Shown here: one piece after another, positions 5,682-12,903 of the stretch | How the letters are laid out: the number at the start of each line of letters is the position of its first letter | Position numbering within the stretch: the stretch's first letter is position 1 | DNA from: Ga0077527 sp964606765 | GTDB lineage: Bacteria > Pseudomonadota > Gammaproteobacteria > Burkholderiales > SG8-41 | DNA length: 12,903 nucleotides | Reading direction: 5' to 3' | Assembly: GCA_964606765.1 (NCBI GenBank) | Contig: CAZSIR010000086.1 | Coordinates: 1 to 12,903 of the forward strand | Program-made: the position numbers and the translations under genes | Notes under the pieces: generated by a model | What the model was told of the DNA's origin: nothing | What the model saw: only the letters and a program-made list of their open reading frames with translations | The model's database searches: none

Positions 5682-7548
5682 GCTCGAAAGCAGGCTCAAA
5701 AGTTCACCGGCGGTTGCGGCGCTGGCGAAGGCGCGCGGCATCGTGATGTCACGCCAGGCGCGGGTGCCGCTGATCGCACTGACCGCCGCTGCGCTGGTTG
5801 CACTGCTGGGATTTCTTTACCTGAAAAGCCAGGGCGTCGATTACCGGCTGCAGAACGAAATTCTCGGACAGCTGCGTGAACTTCGCGAAATCGACGCGCG
5901 CTGGGATCTGGAAGTGCTGCGCGGACGGGTCGAGGGGGCTACAGGCAAGCTGCGCCCGGTCGACAGCCGCGGCGACCGCGCGCCCGAACTGCTGAAGCGG
6001 CTGCAACAGGCGGCGAACGGGGCCGACAGCGCGGTGCTGGCGCGCAATCTCCCCGCACTGGTGCAGGCCTACAGCCAGAAAATCGATCTGATCACGCGTT
6101 ACCGCGCGGCCAGCACCACGGTGACCCAGTCGCTGGGACGCATGGTCGAATTCGACACGGAAATTGCCGGGCTGGTCCGGGGCGCATGGCCCGGCTTCGC
6201 ACAGCGTGACCGCCTGATCGCGGTGGAAAGCACCGCCGCGCTGCTCTTCGCGCAGGTCATGCGTTATGCCACCGATCCGGGCGAGGCGCAGCGCAGGAAC
6301 GTCGAGGTATTCGCCGCCGACCTGCGCAAGGCCGGCAGCGGCGTTCCCCAGGCGCTGCAGGAAGGCCTCGGCCGCCTCGACACCACGGTGGAACAGATAC
6401 TTGGCGCCAAACCGGTGGAAGATGAACTGTTCCGCAAAATCGCGATTTCATCGGCGGGTCCGCGCATCGACAGCCTGACCGACGCCTACAGCCTGGAAAG
6501 CGCGGATGTGCAGGCGGACGGCGAGCGTTATCGCATTTACCTGATTGCCTATGCCGGCGCATTGCTGATCCTGATCGGCTGGCTGCTGTCGAAACTGGCG
6601 ATGAGTTACCGCCTGCTCAATGAAGCAAACCGCGTGCTCGAATCGCGCGTCGAGGAACGCACCCGGGAATTGTCCGATGCGCTGCAGCAGTTGAAGGAAT
6701 CCGAATCGCAGCTGATCCAGACTGAAAAAATGTCTTCCCTGGGCCAGATGGTTGCCGGCATTGCCCACGAAATCAACACCCCGCTGGCCTACGTCAAGAA
6801 CAGCCTGGGCTCGGTCGCCGGCAAGTTGCCCGACGTCAAGCAGCTGATTGTCGAGACCAACAAGCTGCTGCGGCTGATGGAGGACGGCAGCCCCGATCCG
6901 GCGCGGCTGCAGGCCAAATATGCATCCGTACGGGGCCTGATCCACCATTTCGCCGAGCAGCAGGCGCTGGCCGAACTTGGCCAGCTTGCCAACGACGGGC
7001 TCTACGGCATCGAGCAGATTTCCGAGATCGTGCTGAATCTGAAAAATTTCAGCCGCCTCGACCGCAGCAAGGTTTCGAGCTTCAACCTCAACGAGGGCCT
7101 CGACAGCGCCCTGATCCTCGCCAAACACGAACTCAAGCACCTGTCGGTGAAAAAGCAGTTTGGCGACATCCCGGCGATTACATGCTCCCCGTCCCAGTTG
7201 AACCAGGTGTTCCTCAACCTGATCAACAACGCCGCGCAGGCCATCGAATCCGGCTCCGGTGAAATCACGCTGCTCACGCGGATGGAGGGTGCGGATCACG
7301 TTGCAGTCGAAATCGCCGACAACGGCAAGGGCATTCCGCCGGAAATCATGTCCAAGATTTTTGATCCGTTTTTCACCACCAAGGCCGTGGGCAAGGGCAC
7401 CGGTCTCGGCCTGTCGATTTCCTACAAAATCATCGAGCAACACGGTGGTAGCATCAACGTCGATTCCACTGTGGGCATCGGCACCCGTTTCACCATCGTG
7501 CTGCCGCTGTCGCCCCCGGAAACCGCTGAATTGAACAATCCGTCATGA
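5671..7548 (+). CDS. Membrane sensor histidine kinase with all-helical periplasmic domain
   Basis: The product is 625 residues from TTG 5671. Membrane helix 1 (about 33-51) and helix 2 (about 289-309) bracket a periplasmic domain of about 235 residues. This domain is predicted all helical and resembles the DAHL-type sensor (pattern LRELREIDARWDLEVLRGR), a family assignment made from memory. A coiled coil (about 316-350) leads into the phosphoacceptor helix GIAHEINTPLAYV (His366). The ATPase domain has an N box with NLINNAAQA (Asn519/520), G1 DNGKGIP (from Asp550), F box DPFFTTK and G2 GKGTGLGLS (574-582), so it should be active. The TTG start overlaps livF by 11 bases, with TAAGG 10 bases upstream. 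An alternative ATG at 5746 would remove 25 residues and keep all domains. It overlaps the next gene by four bases (ATGA). No separate response regulator gene is visible; the receivers are in the next protein. Confidence 0.9.
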   Translation: MESKLESRLKSSPAVAALAKARGIVMSRQARVPLIALTAAALVALLGFLYLKSQGVDYRLQNEILGQLRELREIDARWDLEVLRGRVEGATGKLRPVDSRGDRAPELLKRLQQAANGADSAVLARNLPALVQAYSQKIDLITRYRAASTTVTQSLGRMVEFDTEIAGLVRGAWPGFAQRDRLIAVESTAALLFAQVMRYATDPGEAQRRNVEVFAADLRKAGSGVPQALQEGLGRLDTTVEQILGAKPVEDELFRKIAISSAGPRIDSLTDAYSLESADVQADGERYRIYLIAYAGALLILIGWLLSKLAMSYRLLNEANRVLESRVEERTRELSDALQQLKESESQLIQTEKMSSLGQMVAGIAHEINTPLAYVKNSLGSVAGKLPDVKQLIVETNKLLRLMEDGSPDPARLQAKYASVRGLIHHFAEQQALAELGQLANDGLYGIEQISEIVLNLKNFSRLDRSKVSSFNLNEGLDSALILAKHELKHLSVKKQFGDIPAITCSPSQLNQVFLNLINNAAQAIESGSGEITLLTRMEGADHVAVEIADNGKGIPPEIMSKIFDPFFTTKAVGKGTGLGLSISYKIIEQHGGSINVDSTVGIGTRFTIVLPLSPPETAELNNPS

Positions 7549-9470
7549 CCACCGCTTTTCCCAAAAACATCGGCAAATACGAGGTGCAGGGCATCCTCGG
7601 CCGCGGCGGCATGGGTGTCGTCTACAAGGCCTTTGACCCGGCCATCCATCGCCAGGTCGCGATCAAGACCATCACCAAGTCGGCGATGGATCCCTCCGAA
7701 CTGCAGTACGCCATCGCACGTTTCCGCCACGAAGCGCAGGCCGTCGGCCGACTGACCCACCCGCGCATCGCCGCCATCTTCGATTATGGCGAGGACGAGG
7801 ACATCGCCTATATCGTGATGGAGCTGGTCAACGGCAAGTCCCTGTACGAGCATCTGCAGAACAAGGCCAAATTTGATCTGGCTGAAATCGGCGAAATTGT
7901 CCGCCAGCTGCTCGACGGCCTGGGTTATGCCCATGCCCAGGGCGTGGTGCACCGCGACGTCAAGCCCTCCAACATCCTGATCAACGACGATGGCCGCATC
8001 AAGATCAGCGATTTCGGCATCGCCCATCTCGATTCCTCATCGCTGACCCAGGTCGGCGAGATCATGGGTTCGCCGGGATACATGTCCCCCGAGCAGTTCA
8101 CCGGCGACGAACCCGATGCGCGCACGGATATTTATGCCGCGGGGGTCATCGCCTATGAGTTGCTGGCCGGACGCAAGCCATTTACCGGCAGCAATGTGGA
8201 GATCATGCGCCAGGTCATCGGCGAGCGACCGGTCAATCCTTCGGATTTCAACCCGAAAATTTCGGTGCAGCTGGACTGGGCCACGCACAAGGCGCTGGCC
8301 AAGAAGCGTGAAGACCGTTTCCAGACCGCGCGCGAGTTTGCGCTGGCTTTTGTGCAGGGCGTCGCCGCCAGCCTGCGCGCAGGCAAGACCGCCGAGCCGG
8401 AGGAACCCGCTGAAGTGCCGACGCAGCGTCTGGACCCGAAGCTGGTCTCCGCCGCAAGAATGATTGCCGGCATGCAGGCCGCCAAGGCGGCGCCTTCCGC
8501 AGCAGCCGCAGCGCCGGTTGCGCCGGCATCAAGCCCGGTCCCGTCCGCATTTGATACCGGCGGCAAGAAAGCCAAGCTGCTGTTTGTCGATGATGAAGAA
8601 CGCATCCTCAATGCGCTGCGCTCGGTGTTCCGCAACCAGTACAACGTGTTCACCGCCAGCAGCGGCCCCGAGGCGATGGAATTCCTGAAGCGCTTCCGCC
8701 CGCACGTGGTGATCAGCGACCAGCGCATGCCGGAAATGACCGGCGTCGAATTTCTGCGCCAGGTCAAGGATTTCGCGCCGCAAACCGTGCGCATGCTGCT
8801 CACCGGCTATTCGGACCTCGCCGCCATCGTCGGTTCGATCAACGATGGCGAAGTATTCCGCTTCATCAGCAAACCCTGGGACAACGCGGAAATCCAGAAA
8901 ACGGTCGCCGAAGCCGCGGCCATCGCGCTGGAGCTCGCCGACATGTCCACTGCACCGGTCATCGTTCCGGACAAACTGGGCAGCGGCATCCTGGTGCTGA
9001 ATCCGGACCAGAGCGTATTCCGCGCCGTCAACGAGCTGATGGGCAGCGTCTGTCCGGTGCTGCACGCGCCGGACATGGACCGCGGACTGGCCCTGCTCGC
9101 GGAGAAGGAAATCGCCGTGATCATCGCCGACATTCGCAGCGGCGACCAGACCGCGCTCGCCGCATTCAAGCTGCTGAAACAGGATCATCCGGAAATTCTC
9201 GCCATCCTGACCACCGACGCCTCGGATTCGGAACTGGTGATCGACCTGATCAACCAGGCCCAGGTGTTCCGTTTCCTCACCAAACCGCTGAACCTGAAAC
9301 TGCTGCAGCAGCATGTACACGCCGCACTGGCGCGTTATCAGTCGTTCCGGAAATCCCCGGCGCTGCTGAAACAGCACCGGGTCGCGGCGGCCAAATCGAC
9401 GGACGCCTCGGTGCTGGGCGCCTTGCGGGATCGGATACTGTCGGTCAAATCCTGGTTCGGCCGCGGCTGA
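7545..9470 (+). CDS. Hanks-type Ser/Thr protein kinase fused to two receiver domains (STK-REC-REC)
   Basis: The product is 641 residues with no membrane helix, so cytoplasmic. The kinase domain (about 11-275) has the Gly loop GRGGMGVV (19-26), Lys41 in VAIK, helix-C Glu63, HRDVKPSN (136-143, Asp138), DFG (156-158) and SPE (181-183). An activation loop rich in Ser/Thr (164-168, 176) offers autophosphorylation sites. An Ala/Pro linker (about 310-340) leads to receiver 1 (about 344-465): acidic pair Asp349/350, phosphoacceptor Asp392 (SDQRMP), Thr420 and Lys443, all intact. Receiver 2 (about 483-600) keeps Asp529, Thr556 and Lys580 but has Asn486-Pro487 in place of the acidic pair. Both receivers are of the RpfG/HupR-like type (LTGYSD, VFRFISKPW). 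There is no DNA-binding output, so the kinase is the probable output. The ATGA overlap with the histidine kinase gene suggests the two are partners. Confidence 0.92.
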   Translation: MTTAFPKNIGKYEVQGILGRGGMGVVYKAFDPAIHRQVAIKTITKSAMDPSELQYAIARFRHEAQAVGRLTHPRIAAIFDYGEDEDIAYIVMELVNGKSLYEHLQNKAKFDLAEIGEIVRQLLDGLGYAHAQGVVHRDVKPSNILINDDGRIKISDFGIAHLDSSSLTQVGEIMGSPGYMSPEQFTGDEPDARTDIYAAGVIAYELLAGRKPFTGSNVEIMRQVIGERPVNPSDFNPKISVQLDWATHKALAKKREDRFQTAREFALAFVQGVAASLRAGKTAEPEEPAEVPTQRLDPKLVSAARMIAGMQAAKAAPSAAAAAPVAPASSPVPSAFDTGGKKAKLLFVDDEERILNALRSVFRNQYNVFTASSGPEAMEFLKRFRPHVVISDQRMPEMTGVEFLRQVKDFAPQTVRMLLTGYSDLAAIVGSINDGEVFRFISKPWDNAEIQKTVAEAAAIALELADMSTAPVIVPDKLGSGILVLNPDQSVFRAVNELMGSVCPVLHAPDMDRGLALLAEKEIAVIIADIRSGDQTALAAFKLLKQDHPEILAILTTDASDSELVIDLINQAQVFRFLTKPLNLKLLQQHVHAALARYQSFRKSPALLKQHRVAAAKSTDASVLGALRDRILSVKSWFGRG

Positions 9471-9479
9471 AGCCGGCCG
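9458..9479. other. GC-rich imperfect inverted repeat at the convergent gene ends
   Basis: CGGCCGCGGCT (9458-9468) can pair with AGCCGGCCG (9471-9479) with a two-base bulge, spanning the stop codon of the STK-REC-REC gene. No T tract follows on either strand, so it is at best a poor intrinsic terminator. It is the only candidate structure in the 19-base gap between the convergent operons. Confidence 0.3.
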
Positions 9480-9489
9480 CAGCCGCCGT

Positions 9490-10386
9490 TCAGATCCAGT
9501 CCTTGGCGACCAGAAAGTCGGTATAAAGCCGCGCCTCCGGCGTGCCAGGCTGCGGCTGCCAGTCATAGCGCCAGTGCACCACCGGCGGCAGCGACATCAG
9601 GATCGATTCGGTGCGCCCGCCGGACTGCAGTCCGAACAGGGTGCCGCGGTCATGCACCAGGTTGAACTCGACATAACGTCCGCGGCGGTAAGACTGGAAA
9701 TCGCGCTCGCGCTCCCCATAGGGCAGTTCACGCCGCCGCTCGACAATCGGTGCATAGGCGGGCAGGAAATGGTCACCGACGCTGCGCATCAGCGCAAATG
9801 CGGTTTCGAAATCCGGCTCGGCCAAGTCATCAAAAAAAATGCCGCCGATGCCGCGCGCTTCGTTGCGGTGTTTGAGGAAAAAATAACGGTCACAAGCCTG
9901 TTTGAAGCGCGGATGAAGCTCTGCACCGAAGGGTGTCAGCGCATCACGGCAGCTGCGGTGGAAATGGATCACATCCTCTTCAAATCCATAGTACGGCGTC
10001 AGGTCCATGCCGCCACCGAACCACCACACCGGCACGGCCCCTGCTTTTTCGGCGACAAAACAACGCACGTTGAGGTGCACTGTCGGCACGTAGGGATTGC
10101 GCGGATGCAGTACCAGCGACACGCCCATGGCCTGGAAGGAACGTCCGGCCAGTTCCGGCCGGGCAGCGGAGGCTGATGGCGGCAGATTGTCGCCGGACAC
10201 GTGGGAAAAGCCGACGCCGCCGCGTTCAAACAGCGCGCCGTCTTCAATCAGGCGGGTGATGCCGCCGCCGCCCTGCGGCCGCTGCCATTCATCGCGCAGG
10301 AAGCTGCCGCCGTCCAGCGCGGCAAGCCGGTCCACGATGGTCTGCTGCAGACTGGTCAGGTAATGTTTGACTGCGGCGATGTCCAT
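9490..10386 (-). CDS. hemF: Oxygen-dependent coproporphyrinogen III oxidase
   Basis: The 298-residue product oxidatively decarboxylates coproporphyrinogen III to protoporphyrinogen IX in haem synthesis, using O2 and no metal cluster; it is a cytoplasmic homodimer. Family signatures run throughout: HPRNPYVPTVHLNVR (94-108), WWFGGGMDLTPYY (121-133), KHRNEARGIGGIFFDDL (172-188), YRRGRYVEFNLVHDRG (233-248) and GRTESILMSLPP (257-268). Length matches E. coli HemF (299). I chose ATG at 10386, with AGGG seven bases upstream; a GTG directly before it is possible but too close to that site. The gene follows purD after a 40-base gap with no terminator and is probably cotranscribed. Its requirement for O2 indicates an organism that can live aerobically. 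It converges on the STK-REC-REC gene. Confidence 0.96.
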   Translation of the reverse strand: MDIAAVKHYLTSLQQTIVDRLAALDGGSFLRDEWQRPQGGGGITRLIEDGALFERGGVGFSHVSGDNLPPSASAARPELAGRSFQAMGVSLVLHPRNPYVPTVHLNVRCFVAEKAGAVPVWWFGGGMDLTPYYGFEEDVIHFHRSCRDALTPFGAELHPRFKQACDRYFFLKHRNEARGIGGIFFDDLAEPDFETAFALMRSVGDHFLPAYAPIVERRRELPYGERERDFQSYRRGRYVEFNLVHDRGTLFGLQSGGRTESILMSLPPVVHWRYDWQPQPGTPEARLYTDFLVAKDWI

Positions 10387-10426
10387 CACTGTGCCCTGTG
10401 GCTGCGCCAGCCGCGCGTAGCGTTAT

Positions 10427-11713
10427 TTACTTGCGCCCTGCGGCGATTGCATGATGGCCGATGTCGCGCCGGCACTGCATGCCGTCGAAACGGATCAGAT
10501 CGACGATTTCGTAGGCGCGGCGCTGCGCGGTGCGGGTATTGTGTCCGAGCGCAGTGACGCACAACACGCGGCCGCCGCTGGTCACGACATCTTTGCTGTC
10601 CTTGCCTGCCAGCGTAGTACCGGCATGGAACACATGGTAGTCCTCGCCCGCCGCAGGGAGGCCGCTGATCACATCGCCCTTGCGCGGATCCTCGGGATAA
10701 TTGGCTGCAGCCAGCACCACGCCCAGCGCCACCCGCGGATCCCATTCCGCCTGCACGGTGTCGAGTCTGGCGTCGATCGCCGCTTCGAGCAGCGGCACCA
10801 GGTCGCTTTTCAGGCGCAGCATGATCGGCTGTGTTTCCGGGTCGCCCATGCGGCAGTTGAATTCCAGCACCTTCAGCGTGCCGCCGGCGCCGATCATCAG
10901 ACCGGCATATAAAAATCCGCTGTACGGGATGCCGTCGGCAATCATGCCGTTCAATGTCGGCTGGATCACTTCGCGCATCACCCGCGCGTGGATTTCCGGC
11001 GTCACCACCGGCGCCGGCGAATACGCGCCCATGCCGCCGGTGTTGGGACCCTGGTCGCCGTCCTGCAAACGCTTGTGGTCCTGGCTGCTGGCCAGCGCCA
11101 GCGCATTGCGGCCGTCGGCCAGCACGATGAAGCTCGCTTCCTCGCCGTCGAGAAATTCCTCGATCACCACGCGCGCGCCGGCGGAACCCATCTTGTTGCC
11201 GACCAGCATCATGTCGATGGCGGCATGCGCTTCAACCGCATTCATCGCCACCACCACGCCCTTGCCTGCAGCCAGACCGTCCGCCTTGATCACGATCGGC
11301 GCGCCTTCGCGGTCAACGTAGGCATGCGCCTGGGCGGCATCGGTGAAGGTGGCATGTTTTGCCGTCGGTATGCGATGCCGCACCATGAAGCTCTTGGCAA
11401 AATCCTTGGAGCTTTCGAGCTGCGCGGCTTTTTGCGTCGGGCCGAAAATGCGCCGTCCCGCAGCGCGCACGGCATCCACCACGCCCGCTGCGAGCGGCGC
11501 CTCGGGCCCGACCACCGTCAGCGCGATATCATTTTTATCAATAAAATCAAGTATTTGCTGGTTACCGGTCGCGGCAATATTCTGCAAACCGTCTTCACGC
11601 GCTGTGCCGGCATTGCCCGGCGCCACGAACACTTTCTGCACCAATGGCGACTGCGTGAGTTTCCAGGCCAGCGCATGCTCGCGGCCGCCGCCGCCGATGA
11701 CGAGAATTTTCAT
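10427..11713 (-). CDS. purD: Phosphoribosylamine-glycine ligase (GAR synthetase)
   Basis: The 428-residue product catalyses the ATP-dependent joining of glycine to phosphoribosylamine, the second step of purine synthesis, in the cytoplasm. The N-terminal loop MKILVIGGGGREHALAWKL is diagnostic and fixes the start at 11713, although the frame stays open further upstream into purH. ATP-grasp motifs follow: KADGLAAGKGVVVA (143-156), GPNTGGMGAYSP (222-233) and EFNCRMGDPETQ (284-295), with the last supplying metal ligands. The C-terminal DGMQCRRDIG is also family typical. Length equals E. coli PurD within a residue. No convincing Shine-Dalgarno lies before the start, which follows the purH stop by eight bases, so translation is probably coupled to purH. 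Confidence 0.97.
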   Translation of the reverse strand: MKILVIGGGGREHALAWKLTQSPLVQKVFVAPGNAGTAREDGLQNIAATGNQQILDFIDKNDIALTVVGPEAPLAAGVVDAVRAAGRRIFGPTQKAAQLESSKDFAKSFMVRHRIPTAKHATFTDAAQAHAYVDREGAPIVIKADGLAAGKGVVVAMNAVEAHAAIDMMLVGNKMGSAGARVVIEEFLDGEEASFIVLADGRNALALASSQDHKRLQDGDQGPNTGGMGAYSPAPVVTPEIHARVMREVIQPTLNGMIADGIPYSGFLYAGLMIGAGGTLKVLEFNCRMGDPETQPIMLRLKSDLVPLLEAAIDARLDTVQAEWDPRVALGVVLAAANYPEDPRKGDVISGLPAAGEDYHVFHAGTTLAGKDSKDVVTSGGRVLCVTALGHNTRTAQRRAYEIVDLIRFDGMQCRRDIGHHAIAAGRK

Positions 11714-11721
11714 GGGATCAG

Positions 11722-12903
11722 TTAATGGCGGAAATGACGGACGCCGGTGAACACCATGGCAATACCGTGCTCGTCGGCGGCCGCGATCACCTCGTCGTCG
11801 CGCAGGCTGCCGCCCGGCTGTATGACCGCCGTCGCACCCGCCTTGACTACCACGTCCACGCCATCGCGAAACGGGAAAAACGCGTCGGAAGCCACCACGG
11901 AACCCTGCAGTGTCAAACCGGCGTTTTCCGCCTTGATGGACGCGATCCGGGCCGAATCGATCCGGCTCATCTGCCCGGCGCCCACGCCCAGCGTTTTGCC
12001 GTCGCTGCAGAACACGATCGCGTTTGATTTGACGAATTTCGCCACGCGCCATGCAAACATCAAATCCGTGATCTGCCCTGTCGTCGGCTGTTTGCGGGAA
12101 ACCACTTTCAGTTCGCTTGCGGAAACTTCCCGGTTGTCCGCGGACTGGATCAGCAGGCCAGAACCGATGCGCTTGGTGTCATGCGCGTTGCGCCCGCGCT
12201 CCCAGCTGTTTTTGCCGTCCTGCCTGACGCCGTCCATTGATATCTCCAGCACCCGCACGTTGGGTTTGGGCGCCAGGGCCCCGAGCGCTTCCGCCGCATA
12301 ACCCGGCGCAATCAGGACTTCAACAAACTGCCTGCCGACGGCCTCTGCGGCTTTCCGGTCCAGCGGGCGGTTGAAGGCGATGATGCCGCCGAAAGCGGAA
12401 GTCGGATCGGTCGAGAATGCTTTTGCGTAGGCTTCCGCGCAGTCCGCGCCGACGGCAACTCCACAGGGGTTGGCGTGCTTGACGATGACGCAGGCCGGCA
12501 CATCAAAGCTCTTGACGCATTCCCATGCCGCATCGGCATCCGCAAGATTGTTGTACGACAGCTCCTTGCCCTGCAACTGCTTCGCGGTGACCAGCGAACC
12601 CGGCGCCGGGTAAAGATCGCGGTACAGAGCGGCCCGCTGGTGCGGATTCTCCCCGTACCGCAGGTCCTGGATTTTCACGAAGCGGCCGTTGGCCTGCGCC
12701 GGAAACTCGCTGCGCGTGCCGTCGCCCTGCAGGGACGACAGGTAATCGCTGATCGCGCCGTCGTAATTCGATATGCGGTTGAACGCGGCAACCGACAATG
12801 CGAACCGCGTGCTGTCGGACAGCGCGCCCCCGGTGCGCCGGAGCTCGTCCAGCACCATGTCGTATTGCGACGGGTCGGTCACCACGCCGACACCGCGCCA
12901 GTT
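11722..12903 (-). CDS. purH: Bifunctional AICAR formyltransferase / IMP cyclohydrolase, 3' part (start outside window)
   Basis: The frame is open from the window edge and ends at TAA (complement of 11722-11724), giving 393 residues. Against the usual length of about 525, roughly the first 125-135 residues, most of the IMP cyclohydrolase (MGS-like) domain, lie beyond the window. The whole AICAR transformylase domain is present: LRYGENPHQRAALY, VKHANPCGVAVG (Lys-His of the active site), SAFGGIIAFNRP, KFVKSNAIV, GAGQMSRIDSA, ASDAFFPFRDG and the end VIAAADEHGIAMVFTGVRHFRH-type tail. The enzyme performs the last two steps to IMP. It is the upstream gene of a purH-purD-hemF unit on this strand, with eight bases to purD. 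The segment around GRNAHDTKRIGSGLL is somewhat longer than in E. coli PurH, which I recall as usual in betaproteobacteria. Confidence 0.96.
   Translation of the reverse strand, partial: NWRGVGVVTDPSQYDMVLDELRRTGGALSDSTRFALSVAAFNRISNYDGAISDYLSSLQGDGTRSEFPAQANGRFVKIQDLRYGENPHQRAALYRDLYPAPGSLVTAKQLQGKELSYNNLADADAAWECVKSFDVPACVIVKHANPCGVAVGADCAEAYAKAFSTDPTSAFGGIIAFNRPLDRKAAEAVGRQFVEVLIAPGYAAEALGALAPKPNVRVLEISMDGVRQDGKNSWERGRNAHDTKRIGSGLLIQSADNREVSASELKVVSRKQPTTGQITDLMFAWRVAKFVKSNAIVFCSDGKTLGVGAGQMSRIDSARIASIKAENAGLTLQGSVVASDAFFPFRDGVDVVVKAGATAVIQPGGSLRDDEVIAAADEHGIAMVFTGVRHFRH

Noticed and set aside
4071..5741. 556-residue open frame on the - strand opposite livM, livG and livF
   Set aside because: Same reasoning: it is antisense to intact ABC transporter genes, with biased composition and no domain.
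6448..7443. 331-residue open frame on the - strand opposite the histidine kinase
   Set aside because: It is antisense to the transmitter domain with all its motifs intact; the product has shadow-type composition and no ribosome binding site support.
8529..9566. 345-residue - strand frame spanning the STK-REC-REC end and the hemF end
   Set aside because: It overlaps receiver coding sequence and the hemF 3' end on another frame; composition is that of an antisense shadow.
11714..12052. Long N-terminal extension of purD on the - strand
   Set aside because: The extension overlaps purH in another frame and is Arg/Gly-rich. PurD family proteins begin at MKILVIGGGGREHA, which starts at 11713.
1..12903. 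CRISPR arrays, tRNA or rRNA genes, IS elements, phage or toxin-antitoxin genes
   Set aside because: I found no spaced repeat arrays, cloverleaf-like gaps, transposase motifs or terminal inverted repeats. Nearly all sequence is accounted for by the listed genes and the two short intergenic regions.

Overview
The window is about 12.9 kb of GC-rich (roughly 60%), densely coding bacterial chromosome. Gene content and order (a branched-chain amino acid ABC operon, and purH-purD-hemF in a row) fit a betaproteobacterium. This placement comes from remembered synteny and protein character, not from a database search. I see no phage, IS element, CRISPR array, tRNA or rRNA, and no gene-free stretch over 200 bases.

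Layout, left to right. (1) 1-255, + strand: the C-terminal end of dihydroxy-acid dehydratase (ilvD), cut by the window edge. (2) 256-430: an AT-rich island with a near-consensus FNR/CRP-type palindrome, then (3) a small periplasmic class I cytochrome c (431-739) closed by a strong intrinsic terminator (759-784). (4) A good sigma70-type promoter at 810-838, whose 17-bp spacer contains a run of eight C, leads into a seven-gene + strand unit from 933 to 9470. It encodes a lipoprotein branched-chain amino acid binding protein (livK), two permeases (livH, livM), two ATPases (livG, livF), a membrane sensor histidine kinase, and a Hanks-type Ser/Thr kinase fused to two receiver domains. From livH to the last gene, every junction overlaps or nearly abuts. 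(5) On the - strand, converging on that operon with a 19-bp gap, lie hemF (aerobic coproporphyrinogen III oxidase), purD and the 3' three quarters of purH, which together look like one transcript purH-purD-hemF.

Most notable is the fusion of nutrient uptake and signalling in (4). A complete Liv transporter appears to be translationally coupled to a two-component histidine kinase and to a Ser/Thr kinase that carries its own receiver domains. A reasonable reading is that the histidine kinase phosphorylates the receiver part of the Ser/Thr kinase, so that a His-Asp relay controls Ser/Thr phosphorylation in response to amino acid supply or transporter state. The gene structures and motifs are visible in the sequence; the signalling link is inference. 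The C8 tract inside the promoter spacer and a long hairpin between livK and livH suggest two further control layers for the same operon.
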